A stretch of DNA of 52,398 nucleotides from Actinobacillus sp. Lineage in GTDB: Bacteria > Pseudomonadota > Gammaproteobacteria > Enterobacterales > Pasteurellaceae. The notes beneath the pieces were generated by a model. It worked only from the letters and a program-made list of their open reading frames with translations, had not been told where the DNA came from and searched no databases. The stretch's first letter is position 1. Every line of letters starts with the position of its first letter. Both the position numbers and the translations under genes were made by a program. The stretch lies in contig JAHHRA010000014.1 of assembly GCA_020026055.1 (NCBI GenBank), positions 1 to 52,398 on the forward strand, given 5' to 3'. Positions 36,501 to 42,503 of the stretch are shown in pieces.

Positions 36501-37047
36501 TGGAACTAACCAAATTAATGCAAATAGCACTGAATTAGCACAAGCAGGTGCAGTTCATAATGCGATTAAAGAAGCAACTTCAGTGAAAGCGGATGTTAAA
36601 AATGAAGCAGATACGAGTAAGAATCTACTTGATAGAAACGCTGACTTAAGCACGAATTTAGTGAATTTAGCTGATCAAATTAACAAGAACAGCTTAGCCG
36701 TTAAAAATGGTGCTAGTGGTGGTGCTAATGCCGCAGTGAAAGAAGTGAGCACTCGTGTTAATCGCTTAGAAACTAAAGTAAACAAATTAGCCTCACATGT
36801 TAAAGATGTGGACGAACGTTTACAAGCAGGTATTGCAGGTTCAACAGCGATCGCTATGCTTCAATCACCAATACGAGCTGGCGGAAGTAGTGTTTCTGCT
36901 GCAGTAGGTGGTTACAAAGATAAAGCAGCTGTTGCTGTGGGTTATGCAGTTAACTCTGATGATGCAAGGATTCAATTCAAAGTTGGTGCAAGTATGAACC
37001 CTGAAAAAGATGTTAACTACGGTGCGAGTATTGGATATAACTGGTAA
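27559..37047 (+). CDS. Giant trimeric autotransporter adhesin (YadA/Hia-like)
   Basis: This is a 3162-residue surface adhesin. The N-terminus (1-59) is an extended signal peptide: MNHIYKVIYSVVHATYVVAGEF, a basic stretch, then a hydrophobic core ending GSAYA. Residues about 60-215 form a YadA-type head of AIAxG repeats (GIAIGN, AIAMGR, NIAIGS). The first neck is RIINLKEGIADNDAINLGQL. Then come about 15 units, each with a KDGSN-like turn, a FGxNVGV strand, a TSLVQAGSV or TSLAQVGSV segment, and a neck such as KITGLADATN...DAVNLKQL. From the fourth unit on, the VQAGSV and AQVGSV types largely alternate, the latter followed by FKSVQDQINAITGQTGP. A coiled coil with RVNRLETKVNKLASHVKDVDERL leads to the C-terminal YadA anchor ending GASIGYNW. 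A terminator follows. Confidence 0.95.
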   Translation: MNHIYKVIYSVVHATYVVAGEFAKSKTKSKISSTSSIKVFSLLALVASINIALMGSAYAASNAYTAGDGAGREGIGDESVAVGYNASATRRGGVAYGYQARATEENGIAIGNSAQSGGQDAIAMGRFAKAIGAKNIAIGSDSEVVNVTGGIAIGYHSIVKANNAIAIGGMAEGENSVALGEGSYTSTNETNVVSVGQSGGNGTYNKRIINLKEGIADNDAINLGQLKRSNEALAGTAIPTSTGSITTGVIYNNFLKRDGSNFGGPAERKKFGEGVGIKITNGTATDDTSLVQAGSVVTKFNEVNTSVNGLQNALNNKADKSKLDELTKKFDGGISFTNGTNSISRKLGETLTIKGENDSVSVNVDNANNAIKIGLGSNLQGLTSVGTTSLTAGNITANQVTVANSLTITNNKITGLADATNDTEAVNLKQLNEKFSTTTASLGNYLNKDGANIGDKAAFGGNAGVALTENHASTDTSLVQAGSVAKAFSEVEKKLQNLGGTVNGGLTFTDGNTQVSKGLGSTVTIKGADDGNTTVNLDQKGVFTVGLGKSLTGLTSVATNTLTATGAVTAGSVQAGNVQIANNKITGLEQGTEASDAVNYGQMDKAYKELKAQIDTITGQSLDQYLMKDGSNIKTESDKKTFGGNVGVALTDNHSASDTSLVQAGSVAKAFSDVGTRLGKLENDATAGFTFSDGTNSVKKELGGTVVIKGADGDNNVTVSQTGGNFVVALGKTLSGLDSVSAKTLTNGTITINQGKITGLADATNSSDAVNLKQLNEKFNSVNNQLGGYLAKDGSNITTETDKKTFGGNVGVKVSAQTGDDDTSLAQVGSVAKEFKSVQDQINAITGQTGPNTGGTPQPLALKLAGDTGGEIQRKLSDTLKFIGGEADANNLTATKDKNIGVVTNAGNGALEIRLAKNLKGLESITATGKVTAGSVQVGNIQIANNKITGLEQGTEASDAVNYGQAKTAYDQLKQQIDAITGTGQGGSNGLLSQFLRKDGSNIENKATFGTNVGVALGDNHSTADTSLVQAGSVAGKFTQVGDKLTELNNALTTKANKSDLDNVTKLANQGLTFSDGRASTKKNLGDTVTIQGADGNLTVTANQQGDFTVALGSSLSNLTSVTARTLTDGTVRISGGKISNLTDATNDDEAVNFGQLKGEIATVNAQLNNYLAKDGANIKADADMKKTLGGNVGVAVSDQTGIDDTSLAQVGSVAQGFKSVQEQINAITGQTGPNTGGTPKPLTLKLMGDSGQEVERKLNETIKFKGGEVDATKLTSLGDKNVGVVADSLNGALDIRLAKNLVGLESITATGKITAGSMEVGGIGINVDQGKITGLANGTNATDAVNYGQVETTYNELKGKIDAITGGPDQNGSGGLLGDFLKKDGSNLASGSADLANARKEFGRNVGVEFTDQIKNTDTSLVQAGGVAGKFTKVGEDIATLKTAVADKADQSALNEIANKVEQGISFSDGKNPAVPKKLGTTVTIQGLKNNNNLTVTNQGGTFTVALGQELSGLRRVQATELTDGTIRITDGKITGLRDGTGNNDAVNLGQLNTKVAGVTTQLGNYLLKDGDNIKDDDGAKRTFGRNVGVAVSASTKANDTSLAQVGSVAQGFKSVQDQINAITGQTGPTPDGQGQQPFAGLTLTGDDQSVSLKRKLSDTIQFTGGELSADRLTATTDKNIGVVVENDALAIRLAKDLKGLETITATGRIAAGSVQVGNVQIANNKITGLADGANASDAVNYGQAKTAYDELNKKIEAITGTGQGGSGGILSGYLEKTGQNIRDDVKTKKEFGKNVGVALTQNHPQDDTTLVQAGSVASEFARVGKNVTDLNSTVANKVSVDEFNRLNAQVQQGLKFSDGTNSFDTPLGGTVTIKGENDSLTVSNRGNALVIALGQSLELDSIRATTLSAGNVRITNGTITGLNDTQDLTGAVNLGRLNQEIAKVNGQLGSYLTKDGSNIKTEAEKKTFGGNVGVAVSAQTGADDTSLAQVGSVAQGFKSVQDQINAITGQTGPTPGPNGQPPQIKPLSLKIEADGTTPLDVPLSKAIKFKGGETDSGRLTRIDDANLGVVVVNNQGLEGLDIRLAKNLKSLETITASGKVTAGSMQVGNIGINVEQGKITGLADGANASDAVNYGQAKTAYDELKKKIDTVIGTDPNGSNGMLGNFLNKSGDNITSKAEFGKNVGVALTAGHDVKDTSLVQAGSVAEGFSQVGTKLDALTTSVNQKADQSLVKPLQDQVKRGLVFSDGRNEFSGRLGDKVTIKGEDANVVVKADTQSNSLTIALGKALTGLTSVQANEFSAGSVTIRDGKITGLKNNDQDLTGAINLGQLNQEIAKVNGQLGTYLNKSGDNLTGKAEFGKNVGVKVSTSTGADDTSLAQVGSVAQGFKSVQDQINAITGQTGPNPDGTPPKALTLKLAGDNGQPFERELSQVIKFKGGESTASKLTATTDKNLGVIVKDNALEVRLAKNLNGLESITASGKITAGSVQVGNIGINVEQGKITGLQNGTNANDAVNYGQAKAAYDELNKKIDAITGTGQNNTDGLLKDYLMKDGSNLSAAGATDAQKKQDKQVFGKAVGVALSENHDAKDTSLVQAGSVAQGFSQVTTKLDGLTTQVANKVDRTQFDTLQTTVNKGLTFSDGNSASDYKAGLGGKVTIKGVDNDANLTVANQNGTFTVALGKTLTGLTSVQAGTITANTLTAGAVSISGGKIKGLTDAKAKDEAVNYGQLETAYTDLNNKIDAITGQNQDQGLLKAYLMKDGSNLSSSTDQAAIAKAKKDFGSNVGIQVTATTAVDDTSLAQAGSVAKLFKEMQKDIENISQSSISGFNGDADAPTTVVYANQASARANTVSFVGGETDPNKLTALTDKNFGVVKSGANKFEFRLAKNLSGLESITMGPMGLSATTGINMGGLTISNLGKATADNQAVNFGQVKDIVKQTHDAIIGNGGGTGGGTGGVLDGYAKVDGSNITDKAKFGANVGTNQINANSTELAQAGAVHNAIKEATSVKADVKNEADTSKNLLDRNADLSTNLVNLADQINKNSLAVKNGASGGANAAVKEVSTRVNRLETKVNKLASHVKDVDERLQAGIAGSTAIAMLQSPIRAGGSSVSAAVGGYKDKAAVAVGYAVNSDDARIQFKVGASMNPEKDVNYGASIGYNW

Positions 37048-37064
37048 TCGAAGTTGTTAAAATT

Positions 37065-37092
37065 AAAAGGCTTTCGTAAGAAAGCCTTTTTT
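37065..37092 (+). terminator. Terminator of the first autotransporter gene
   Basis: The hairpin AAAAGGCTTTC / GAAAGCCTTTT (4-nt loop) with a run of six T lies 17 nt after the stop. Its right arm is the first base block of the 170-bp tandem repeat, so the repeat begins in the terminator. Confidence 0.88.
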
Positions 37093-37185
37093 ATTAGTGT
37101 ATTCATCACGCCTTTTTATCACACTTTTAAAATTGCAGACAAAATACTGAGTATTTTGTGCTATCAATAAGTAGAAGCCGTAAAG

Positions 37186-37227
37186 ATGCCGATTTTATCG
37201 GAAAATTTTTCCGAATTGGGTGGCGTA
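37186..37227. repeat. Dispersed palindrome (copy in first 170-bp unit)
   Basis: ATGCCGATTTTATCGG, then AAAATTTTTCCGAATT and GGGTGGCGT. Core and ends match the family while the arms are partly decayed. It recurs at 37356-37397 in the second unit. Confidence 0.65.
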
Positions 37228-37355
37228 GAAATGAGATTAAGATCTTTGTTAAAGCCTTTTTTATTAGTGTATTCATCACGCCTTTTTATCACACTTTTAA
37301 AATTGCAGACAAAATACTGAGTATTTTGTGCTATCAATAAGTAGAAGCCGTAAAG

Positions 37356-37397
37356 ATGCCGATTTTATCGGAAAATTTTTCCGAATTGGGTGGCGTA
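37356..37397. repeat. Dispersed palindrome (copy in second 170-bp unit)
   Basis: It is identical to the copy at 37186. It lies just after the mobB stop and could terminate the rpoE-rse-mobB transcript on the minus strand. Confidence 0.65.
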
Positions 37398-37406
37398 GAA
37401 ATGAGA

Positions 37407-37919
37407 TTAAGATCTTTGTTGTTGCCACCAATGTTTAATGAATAAGGCAATTTGTTCTGCTTGATTGATGTTTAAGACAGGAATTTTACAATCCAAGGGG
37501 TAATCAGTAGCAATAGCGATCGTCAAAGGATCAAGCTCTGGCATAGGATGAGACATTTTTTCGCGGTGTAGAAGAATTTTAGGAATAACTTCTTGTTTGA
37601 AGCCTTCAACCAAGATTAAGTCGTTTAAGTCACTACTAAATTGTGTCGCAAGCTTGGTTAAGCTGATTGCGGTGTTAGCAGTTTCTGTCATTATCGCCCA
37701 ACGTTTGTCAGAAACAATCGCAACCTGTGTTGCTCCTGCTTCTTTCATTCGCCAGCTATCTTTTCCTGGAATATCAATATAGGCATTGTGGTGAGTATGT
37801 TTGATCACGCCAACACGTAAATTTTGTTGCTGTAGTAATGGTAATAGTTTCTCAAGTAGCGTAGTTTTGCCACTTCCGCTGTAACCCGAAATACCGAGCA
37901 AAAGAGGGGAATGCATCAT
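37407..37919 (-). CDS. mobB: Molybdopterin-guanine dinucleotide biosynthesis adaptor MobB
   Basis: This is a 170-residue GTP-binding protein that assists MobA in molybdenum cofactor maturation. It has the P-loop GYSGSGKTTLLEKL, the VGVIKHTHHNA block, GKDSWRMKEAGA and LILVEGFKQE. I chose ATG 37919 (AGG 6 nt upstream); GTG 37925 and ATG 37916 are alternatives. It follows rseC closely and ends the rpoE operon. Its final codons are copied in the adjacent tandem repeat. Confidence 0.93.
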   Translation of the reverse strand: MMHSPLLLGISGYSGSGKTTLLEKLLPLLQQQNLRVGVIKHTHHNAYIDIPGKDSWRMKEAGATQVAIVSDKRWAIMTETANTAISLTKLATQFSSDLNDLILVEGFKQEVIPKILLHREKMSHPMPELDPLTIAIATDYPLDCKIPVLNINQAEQIALFIKHWWQQQRS

Positions 37920-37928
37920 TTTCACCTG

Positions 37929-38372
37929 TTAAGTGTAAACGCGTAATAAGATCGGCTGGTATGCTGGTAGCTTTTGCAGTTTATTCGCTAATAATTTGAC
38001 AAGGAAAAAGCAAAAACCAGTACAAGCAACGATGATTGCTACACGAATAAGTTCATTTTTAAACCAAAACTGGCTAATAATAGTCGTCATTATAAGCATG
38101 AAAAGTGGAATACCATAGAGCAAAAAGCTTGCTAGGATAAATGATTTTTCTTTTAAGCCAATTTCGACTTGTTGCCCTGCTTTTAGTGGCGTAAGCGTTT
38201 CAATCGTGAAAATATGATCAGTTTTGATTTTCTTTTCAGTGGTCAGGTCGGATAAAACGACATTTCCACAAGACATTTTAGTAGTGCAAGCATTGCAACC
38301 ATTTTGCCGTTGACATTGAATTTGTGCAATACCGTTATGATAAGCAATGACGATGCCTCGTTCAGTAAGCAT
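37929..38372 (-). CDS. rseC: RseC/SoxR-reducing system family membrane protein
   Basis: This is a 147-residue protein. The N-terminal cytoplasmic part has the cysteine cluster NGCNACTTKMSCG, and two membrane segments follow (about residues 78-98 and 104-125). RseC belongs to the Rse operon and to the family that keeps SoxR reduced. It starts 2 nt after the rseB stop. Confidence 0.92.
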   Translation of the reverse strand: MLTERGIVIAYHNGIAQIQCQRQNGCNACTTKMSCGNVVLSDLTTEKKIKTDHIFTIETLTPLKAGQQVEIGLKEKSFILASFLLYGIPLFMLIMTTIISQFWFKNELIRVAIIVACTGFCFFLVKLLANKLQKLPAYQPILLRVYT

Positions 38373-38374
38373 AA

Positions 38375-39424
38375 TTAGTGACTTTTAATACTTTCAATAA
38401 TACGTTTTGCAGTAGCAACAGGGATATCTCCGATGCAAGTGAAATCTTTGTTGTCTTGAGTCCGAGTATAAAGTGTCAATGTACCACGTGACCAGCTTTT
38501 ATTGGGAGCATCGGGAATGATGCTTGGGGTAACATTAATTGAGAAAGTAAAGATGCCATCGGAATAGAATTGAGTTTCGATATTTTTACCGTTTGATATA
38601 TTAACAGTTTGTTTTATAAGCTGAAAACCAGCAGGTAACCATTGTACTTTCCAGTCAAATGGCGTGTTTTGTTGTTGTATATTCACTTTAATAAAAGGGG
38701 GTAAATTTAAATTATTTACGGCTGAAATAAATTTTTTGACATCAGGCAAGGGGGTGAAATTAACTGCACGAAATTGTGCTAAGAGGTAGCCATTGTGATC
38801 GAGCGTATCTTGACGCAATAATATTTTGTTTTGCGTATCAAGGAAAAGTACTAGCTGATAGCGAGATTTGTCTTTCGGTATGATGCGTAATGTTTCCACG
38901 ACTTTATCAGCAATTCGGTTAAATCCAACGGGGATAATATCGTAATATTTAGTGATATTTTTAATATCTCCCCAAAGAATACTCGGGAAATTATCGACGA
39001 TATTATTAGCTTTAATTGAGAATGTTGGAAAAGTGGGCGAAAAATAACTGATATTGTTGCCACGTTGTAAAATTTCTTGTTGAACACCATCCATCGTCAC
39101 TAATTGAGCGTACTGAAGATTGCCTTCATAAGCATGGTAGTAGCGAAAAGATTCAATACTTGCTGGAGTAATGTTGACAAAAAATAATCCATAATCTGTC
39201 ATCGCATAGTTTTTTTGCATTAATCTGAGCAGTTGGGTTGGCGAAAGATCCTCTTCTGATGCACTAGAACGAGATGCGGAAATGTTGGTCGCTGGTTCGG
39301 TTTCAGTAGGATTATTGTCATCATTAGACACTACATCATTTGCTAACACAAAAATAGGAAATGTACTGGCAAAAAGCCCGATAAATAGCATTTTAAACAT
39401 ATGTAAAATGGTTTCTTTGGACAT
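38375..39424 (-). CDS. rseB: Sigma-E regulatory protein RseB
   Basis: This is a 349-residue periplasmic protein that binds RseA and senses lipoprotein and LPS stress. The signal peptide MSKETILHMFKMLFIGLFAS ends near FVLA. The MucB/RseB fold shows in SPTQLLRLMQKNYAMTDYGL, VTMDGVQQEILQRGN and the C-terminal HxxTLYTRT-like segment. I prefer ATG 39424, which has an AGGGA box and gives a clean signal peptide; ATG 39463 overlaps the rseA stop and is possible. The linker after the signal peptide is rich in Ser, Thr and acidic residues. Confidence 0.9.
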   Translation of the reverse strand: MSKETILHMFKMLFIGLFASTFPIFVLANDVVSNDDNNPTETEPATNISASRSSASEEDLSPTQLLRLMQKNYAMTDYGLFFVNITPASIESFRYYHAYEGNLQYAQLVTMDGVQQEILQRGNNISYFSPTFPTFSIKANNIVDNFPSILWGDIKNITKYYDIIPVGFNRIADKVVETLRIIPKDKSRYQLVLFLDTQNKILLRQDTLDHNGYLLAQFRAVNFTPLPDVKKFISAVNNLNLPPFIKVNIQQQNTPFDWKVQWLPAGFQLIKQTVNISNGKNIETQFYSDGIFTFSINVTPSIIPDAPNKSWSRGTLTLYTRTQDNKDFTCIGDIPVATAKRIIESIKSH

Positions 39425-39462
39425 AAATTTCCCTGATGTGTTGATATTAATATTTTTTGACA

Positions 39463-39999
39463 TTATTTACGGATTTCGGAAGCGTAAAGCCTGCGTTGCA
39501 GTTCGTAGCCTTGTATTATTTCGTCGATCTGTTTATTCTTTTCTTCCACTTGTTTTGGGGTTACTACAAACTCTGGTACTTTATAAGCCACTTCTTGTAC
39601 TTGATTATTAAATGGTAATGTTTGCAATACAGGGATATCTTTTTCGACAGGGTTTTCTGTTAATCGCTGTACGCCAAACACTGCTATTAAACAGACACCT
39701 GCTGCAATACCAAATTGGAGAAGAGGCATAACAATAGGTTTGAATTTTCGTACAAAAGAGACTGTTTGGGGAGAAGGCTGTGAGGTCAAAATCGGTGACA
39801 CTTCATCCTCTAAGGCAGTTGCAACACGTTTTGTAAATTCTTCGTCTAAAATGAAATCTGATTCATTACGCATTACATCTCGAATAAGATGAAAACGTTG
39901 CCAACACCTTTCTAACTTAGGATCTCGGCTGATATTTTGTAGCGTTGAACGACTGATTTCTTCTCCATCCATTAATGTGGATACTGAGATTTTTCGCAT
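39463..39999 (-). CDS. rseA: Anti-sigma-E factor RseA
   Basis: This is a 178-residue single-pass membrane protein. The N-terminal domain (ISVSTLMDGEEISRSTLQ ... CWQRFHLIRDVMR) binds sigma-E. A membrane segment lies near residues 92-110 (IVMPLLQFGIAAGVCLIAVFGV) and the rest is periplasmic. It is cleaved by DegS and RseP in the envelope stress response. It lies between rpoE and rseB in the usual order. Confidence 0.93.
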   Translation of the reverse strand: MRKISVSTLMDGEEISRSTLQNISRDPKLERCWQRFHLIRDVMRNESDFILDEEFTKRVATALEDEVSPILTSQPSPQTVSFVRKFKPIVMPLLQFGIAAGVCLIAVFGVQRLTENPVEKDIPVLQTLPFNNQVQEVAYKVPEFVVTPKQVEEKNKQIDEIIQGYELQRRLYASEIRK

Positions 40000-40043
40000 A
40001 GATTACTCCCGTGTAAAGCGTAGGTAAAACAGTTATTTGAGTT

Positions 40044-40613
40044 TTAAAGCAGAGGGGCTACTTCCACTTCAATTAACTCACGTGCCCGAAATATCCGTGA
40101 ACGCACAGTTCCAACTGGACAATTCATCACACCTGCAATTTCTTCATAGCTTAGTCCATCAATTTCACGCAAAGTAATCGCCAAACGAAGATCTTCTGGC
40201 ATTTTTGCAATTGTGGTGAAAACAATACGTTTCAATTCATCTGAAAACAACTCATTTTCTGGACTTGCTATATCTCTTAATGCTGTCCCCATTTGAAGAT
40301 TTTCAGCATCTTCTGCTGGAACACCTTCATTAGGCGGACGTCTATTTTGTGAGGATAAATGATTTTTAGCAGTATTAACGGCAATTCGATAAAGCCAAGT
40401 ATAAAAAGCACTTTCTCCTCGAAAAGTATGGATAGATCGATAAGCTTTAATGAAAGTTTCTTGAGCAATATCGGCAATTTCGTGGGAATGAATATAATGT
40501 GTGAGCAAACTGGCAACTTTGTTCTGGTAACGTGCCACTAACAAATTAAAGGCTTTTTTGTCTCCTTTTTTAACGCTCTCCACTAATGCCTGATCTGTTA
40601 GCTTTTCGGTCAT
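40044..40613 (-). CDS. rpoE: RNA polymerase sigma-E factor
   Basis: This is a 189-residue ECF sigma factor. Region 2 includes KAFNLLVARYQNKVASL and IAQETFIKAYRSIHTFRGESAFYTWLYRIA; region 4 includes LPEDLRLAITLREIDGLSYEEIAGVMNCPVGTVRSRIFRARE with its helix-turn-helix. It heads the rpoE-rseA-rseB-rseC-mobB operon and has a sigma-E type promoter upstream. Confidence 0.97.
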   Translation of the reverse strand: MTEKLTDQALVESVKKGDKKAFNLLVARYQNKVASLLTHYIHSHEIADIAQETFIKAYRSIHTFRGESAFYTWLYRIAVNTAKNHLSSQNRRPPNEGVPAEDAENLQMGTALRDIASPENELFSDELKRIVFTTIAKMPEDLRLAITLREIDGLSYEEIAGVMNCPVGTVRSRIFRARELIEVEVAPLL

Positions 40614-40659
40614 TTTCCCTCTTTATCTCTCATAAATCTGAGAACTTTTCTTTGATAAG

Positions 40660-40686
40660 TTAGATAAGTTTTATATTGAAAAGTTC
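40660..40686 (-). promoter_or_regulatory. Sigma-E autoregulatory promoter of rpoE
   Basis: On the minus strand GAACTT (40681-40686) is followed after 16 bp by TCTAA (40660-40664). This matches the sigma-E consensus (GGAACTT ... TCTGA/TCTAA) and places the transcript start about 40 nt before the rpoE ATG. Positive autoregulation is known for sigma-E. Confidence 0.65.
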
Positions 40687-40691
40687 AAAAT

Positions 40692-40940
40692 CTAATTCGC
40701 TATTTTAGATTGGATTAAATATATTAAGTTCTGTAATTCTGCATCATCTGCAGGTTTTTTATTAAAAAACCAAGAGAATAACTGTAAATCGCTGCAAGTT
40801 AATAAACGTAAAAAAGTAGTTTGTTGAGCATTAGAGAGTTTATCAAAATGCTGCTGATAAAAGGGCATAATTACTTTATCTAATTCTAACATTCCACGTC
40901 GACAGCTCCATTCAATCCGAAATTTATCTTTTTCTTGCAT
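40692..40940 (-). CDS. sdhE: FAD assembly factor SdhE
   Basis: This is an 82-residue protein of the SdhE/YgfY family that helps attach FAD to succinate dehydrogenase and fumarate reductase. The conserved RRGMLELDKVIMPF stretch (RGxxE motif) and the DLQLFSWFF segment are present. It precedes rpoE on the same strand; the sigma-E promoter begins 4 nt before its stop codon on the minus strand. Confidence 0.92.
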   Translation of the reverse strand: MQEKDKFRIEWSCRRGMLELDKVIMPFYQQHFDKLSNAQQTTFLRLLTCSDLQLFSWFFNKKPADDAELQNLIYLIQSKIAN

Positions 40941-40982
40941 GAGTGCATCCCCTTAGTATGACTGCTTAAAAGCAAAAAATAA

Positions 40983-41447
40983 TTAATCTAAACAGCTATA
41001 AATAACAACACTAATCACTAAAATGACGATGATCATTAATGAGCCTCGGTGGGCTCCTTTCTTAACAGCACACTTTCCTAGATAAGTTTTTTCTGTGGTG
41101 GCATCTAATGCTTCTTTCACTAACGCATTGTAGCGTTCACCTGTATAAATTTCTGCTTTCTCAAAAGCGTACAGACATTCTTGAGCTGTGTGTTTTATTG
41201 CATTTAATGTTGAAGTTCGATAAATAGGTTTGCCTTTAAATCTGCTTAAATCAATATCTTGCTCTGCCACAATGATAATAACATCCGCTTGAACAATATC
41301 TTGTAGCGTGAGGGACTCATTCCCCAATATTTCTAATTTAACTTGCCACTCTTGCTCTTTTGCATAATTTACAATGGCTTGTGCAGATAAAAAAGTTTGT
41401 GTTTGCTCATCGTCTGCAGATGCGATGACAATAATACTCTTTTTCAT
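40983..41447 (-). CDS. Membrane-tailed EIIB(Fru)-like protein lacking the phosphorylation cysteine
   Basis: This is a 154-residue protein. Residues 1-100 follow the fructose PTS IIB domain: IIVIASADDEQTQTFLSAQAIV, KEQEWQVKLEILGNESLTL, ADVIIIVAEQDIDLSRFKGKPIYRTST. In active IIB domains the first loop is ACPTGxAHT with the phosphoryl-carrying Cys; here it reads ASADDEQTQ, so that Cys is absent. Residues 135-152 form a C-terminal membrane helix (SLMIIVILVISVVIYSCLD). The dead IIB' copy found in FruA is the nearest known parallel. No IIA, IIC or fruK lies nearby. A regulatory or binding role is possible; function unknown. Confidence 0.8.
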   Translation of the reverse strand: MKKSIIVIASADDEQTQTFLSAQAIVNYAKEQEWQVKLEILGNESLTLQDIVQADVIIIVAEQDIDLSRFKGKPIYRTSTLNAIKHTAQECLYAFEKAEIYTGERYNALVKEALDATTEKTYLGKCAVKKGAHRGSLMIIVILVISVVIYSCLD

Positions 41448-41492
41448 TGATATTTGAGATAGTCCTTATTAGGTTTAGATTAAGTTGAATGC

Positions 41493-42182
41493 TCAGTAAC
41501 CTTCAACGTCTATTGTTTTACTGCTAATAATTGCAATCCCTGCACTGGCACCAATTCGGTTTGCTCCTGCTTCGATCATTGCGATAGCGGTTTGCGTATC
41601 ACGAATACCACCAGAGGCTTTGACGCCGATATTTTCACCAACAATTTTCCGCATTAATGTGATATCTTCTACGCTGGCACCACTCTTATTGAAACCTGTC
41701 GACGTTTTGACAAAGCCAACACCAAGATCTCTGCAAATTTCACAGGCTTGTATGATTTCTTCTTTAGTCAATAAGCAAGTTTCTAAAATAACCTTCAGCG
41801 TTTTGTTCCCACAAGCGTCAAGCACAGCGTGAATATCATCTCGTACAGTATCCCATTGCTGAGATTTGATTAACCCCACGTTAATAACCATATCAACTTC
41901 ATCTGCACCTGCCGCAATCGCTGCTTTTGCCTCAAAGGCTTTTACCGAAGTTAAATTTGCTCCAAGTGGAAAACCTACTACTGTACAAATTTTTACATTT
42001 GAGCCTGCAAGCTCTTTTTGAGCTAAAGGAATGTAACCTGAATTGATACATACTGAGCAAAAGTGATGTGTTTTTGCTTCTTGGCAAAGTTTGATGATGT
42101 CTTGTTCTGTTTTTTCTGCGGTTAAAGCGGTGTGATCGATAAATTGTGCAATTTCTTTAGGAGCATGGATTTTAATTGTCAT
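41493..42182 (-). CDS. deoC: Deoxyribose-phosphate aldolase
   Basis: This 229-residue class I aldolase cleaves 2-deoxyribose 5-phosphate to glyceraldehyde 3-phosphate and acetaldehyde. Motifs are FIDHTALTAEKTEQDI, VVGFPLGA, EVDMVINVGLIKS, KVILETCLLT and the Schiff-base lysine in GFVKTSTGF, then GVKASGGIRD. The start has an AAGGAAAA box. It appears to be transcribed alone. Confidence 0.96.
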   Translation of the reverse strand: MTIKIHAPKEIAQFIDHTALTAEKTEQDIIKLCQEAKTHHFCSVCINSGYIPLAQKELAGSNVKICTVVGFPLGANLTSVKAFEAKAAIAAGADEVDMVINVGLIKSQQWDTVRDDIHAVLDACGNKTLKVILETCLLTKEEIIQACEICRDLGVGFVKTSTGFNKSGASVEDITLMRKIVGENIGVKASGGIRDTQTAIAMIEAGANRIGASAGIAIISSKTIDVEGY

Positions 42183-42247
42183 CTTATTTTCCTTCTTGTT
42201 AGATTAGCAAAAGTGACATTATTGTCATATTGAATTGGATTATATTG

Positions 42248-42503
42248 TTTCTGTTCTGTTTGCTATAAATCATAAGTAGCTTGTTGTATTAGTCAATTTT
42301 CTGGCGTTGGAGTATTTTGTTTAACTACTTATGCAAGTGAATAGCTATATTTGCTATTAAAGCCGTTTTTCTATTTAACAAACAGAAAAGGGTTACACGA
42401 TTTACACCTAATTGTTTAACTAATTCGCTAACAGTTGCTCTCATTCAGGTAAAATAATTTCTCTAATTAGCTCTGCGAAGTAGGATGGGGTAAAGATCGT
42501 CAT
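42248..42503 (-). pseudogene. Decayed higA-type antitoxin gene
   Basis: On the minus strand the frame starts MTIFTPSYFAELIREIILPE, meets a stop, then continues in another frame as MRATVSELVKQLGVNRVTLF and CLLNRKTALIANIAIHLHK. After a further shift it reads TPTPEN, a stop, LIQQATYDL, a stop and QTEQK. This follows the HigA family pattern (VSELA..LGVNRVTLSRLLNGKTALTA...W...YDLWQ), with both expected Trp codons turned into stops. At least two frameshifts and two nonsense changes show it is dead. I see no higB. Confidence 0.78.

Larger units (their letters stand above)
37081..37420 (+). repeat. Perfect 170-bp tandem direct repeat (two copies)
   Basis: 37081-37250 and 37251-37420 are identical over all 170 bases as I read them. 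Each copy contains half of the autotransporter terminator, a GAGTATTTTGTG segment, a dispersed palindrome (37186-37227, 37356-37397) and the last codons of mobB. The second copy carries the real mobB end. Zero divergence indicates a recent duplication, or an assembly artefact. Confidence 0.95.
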
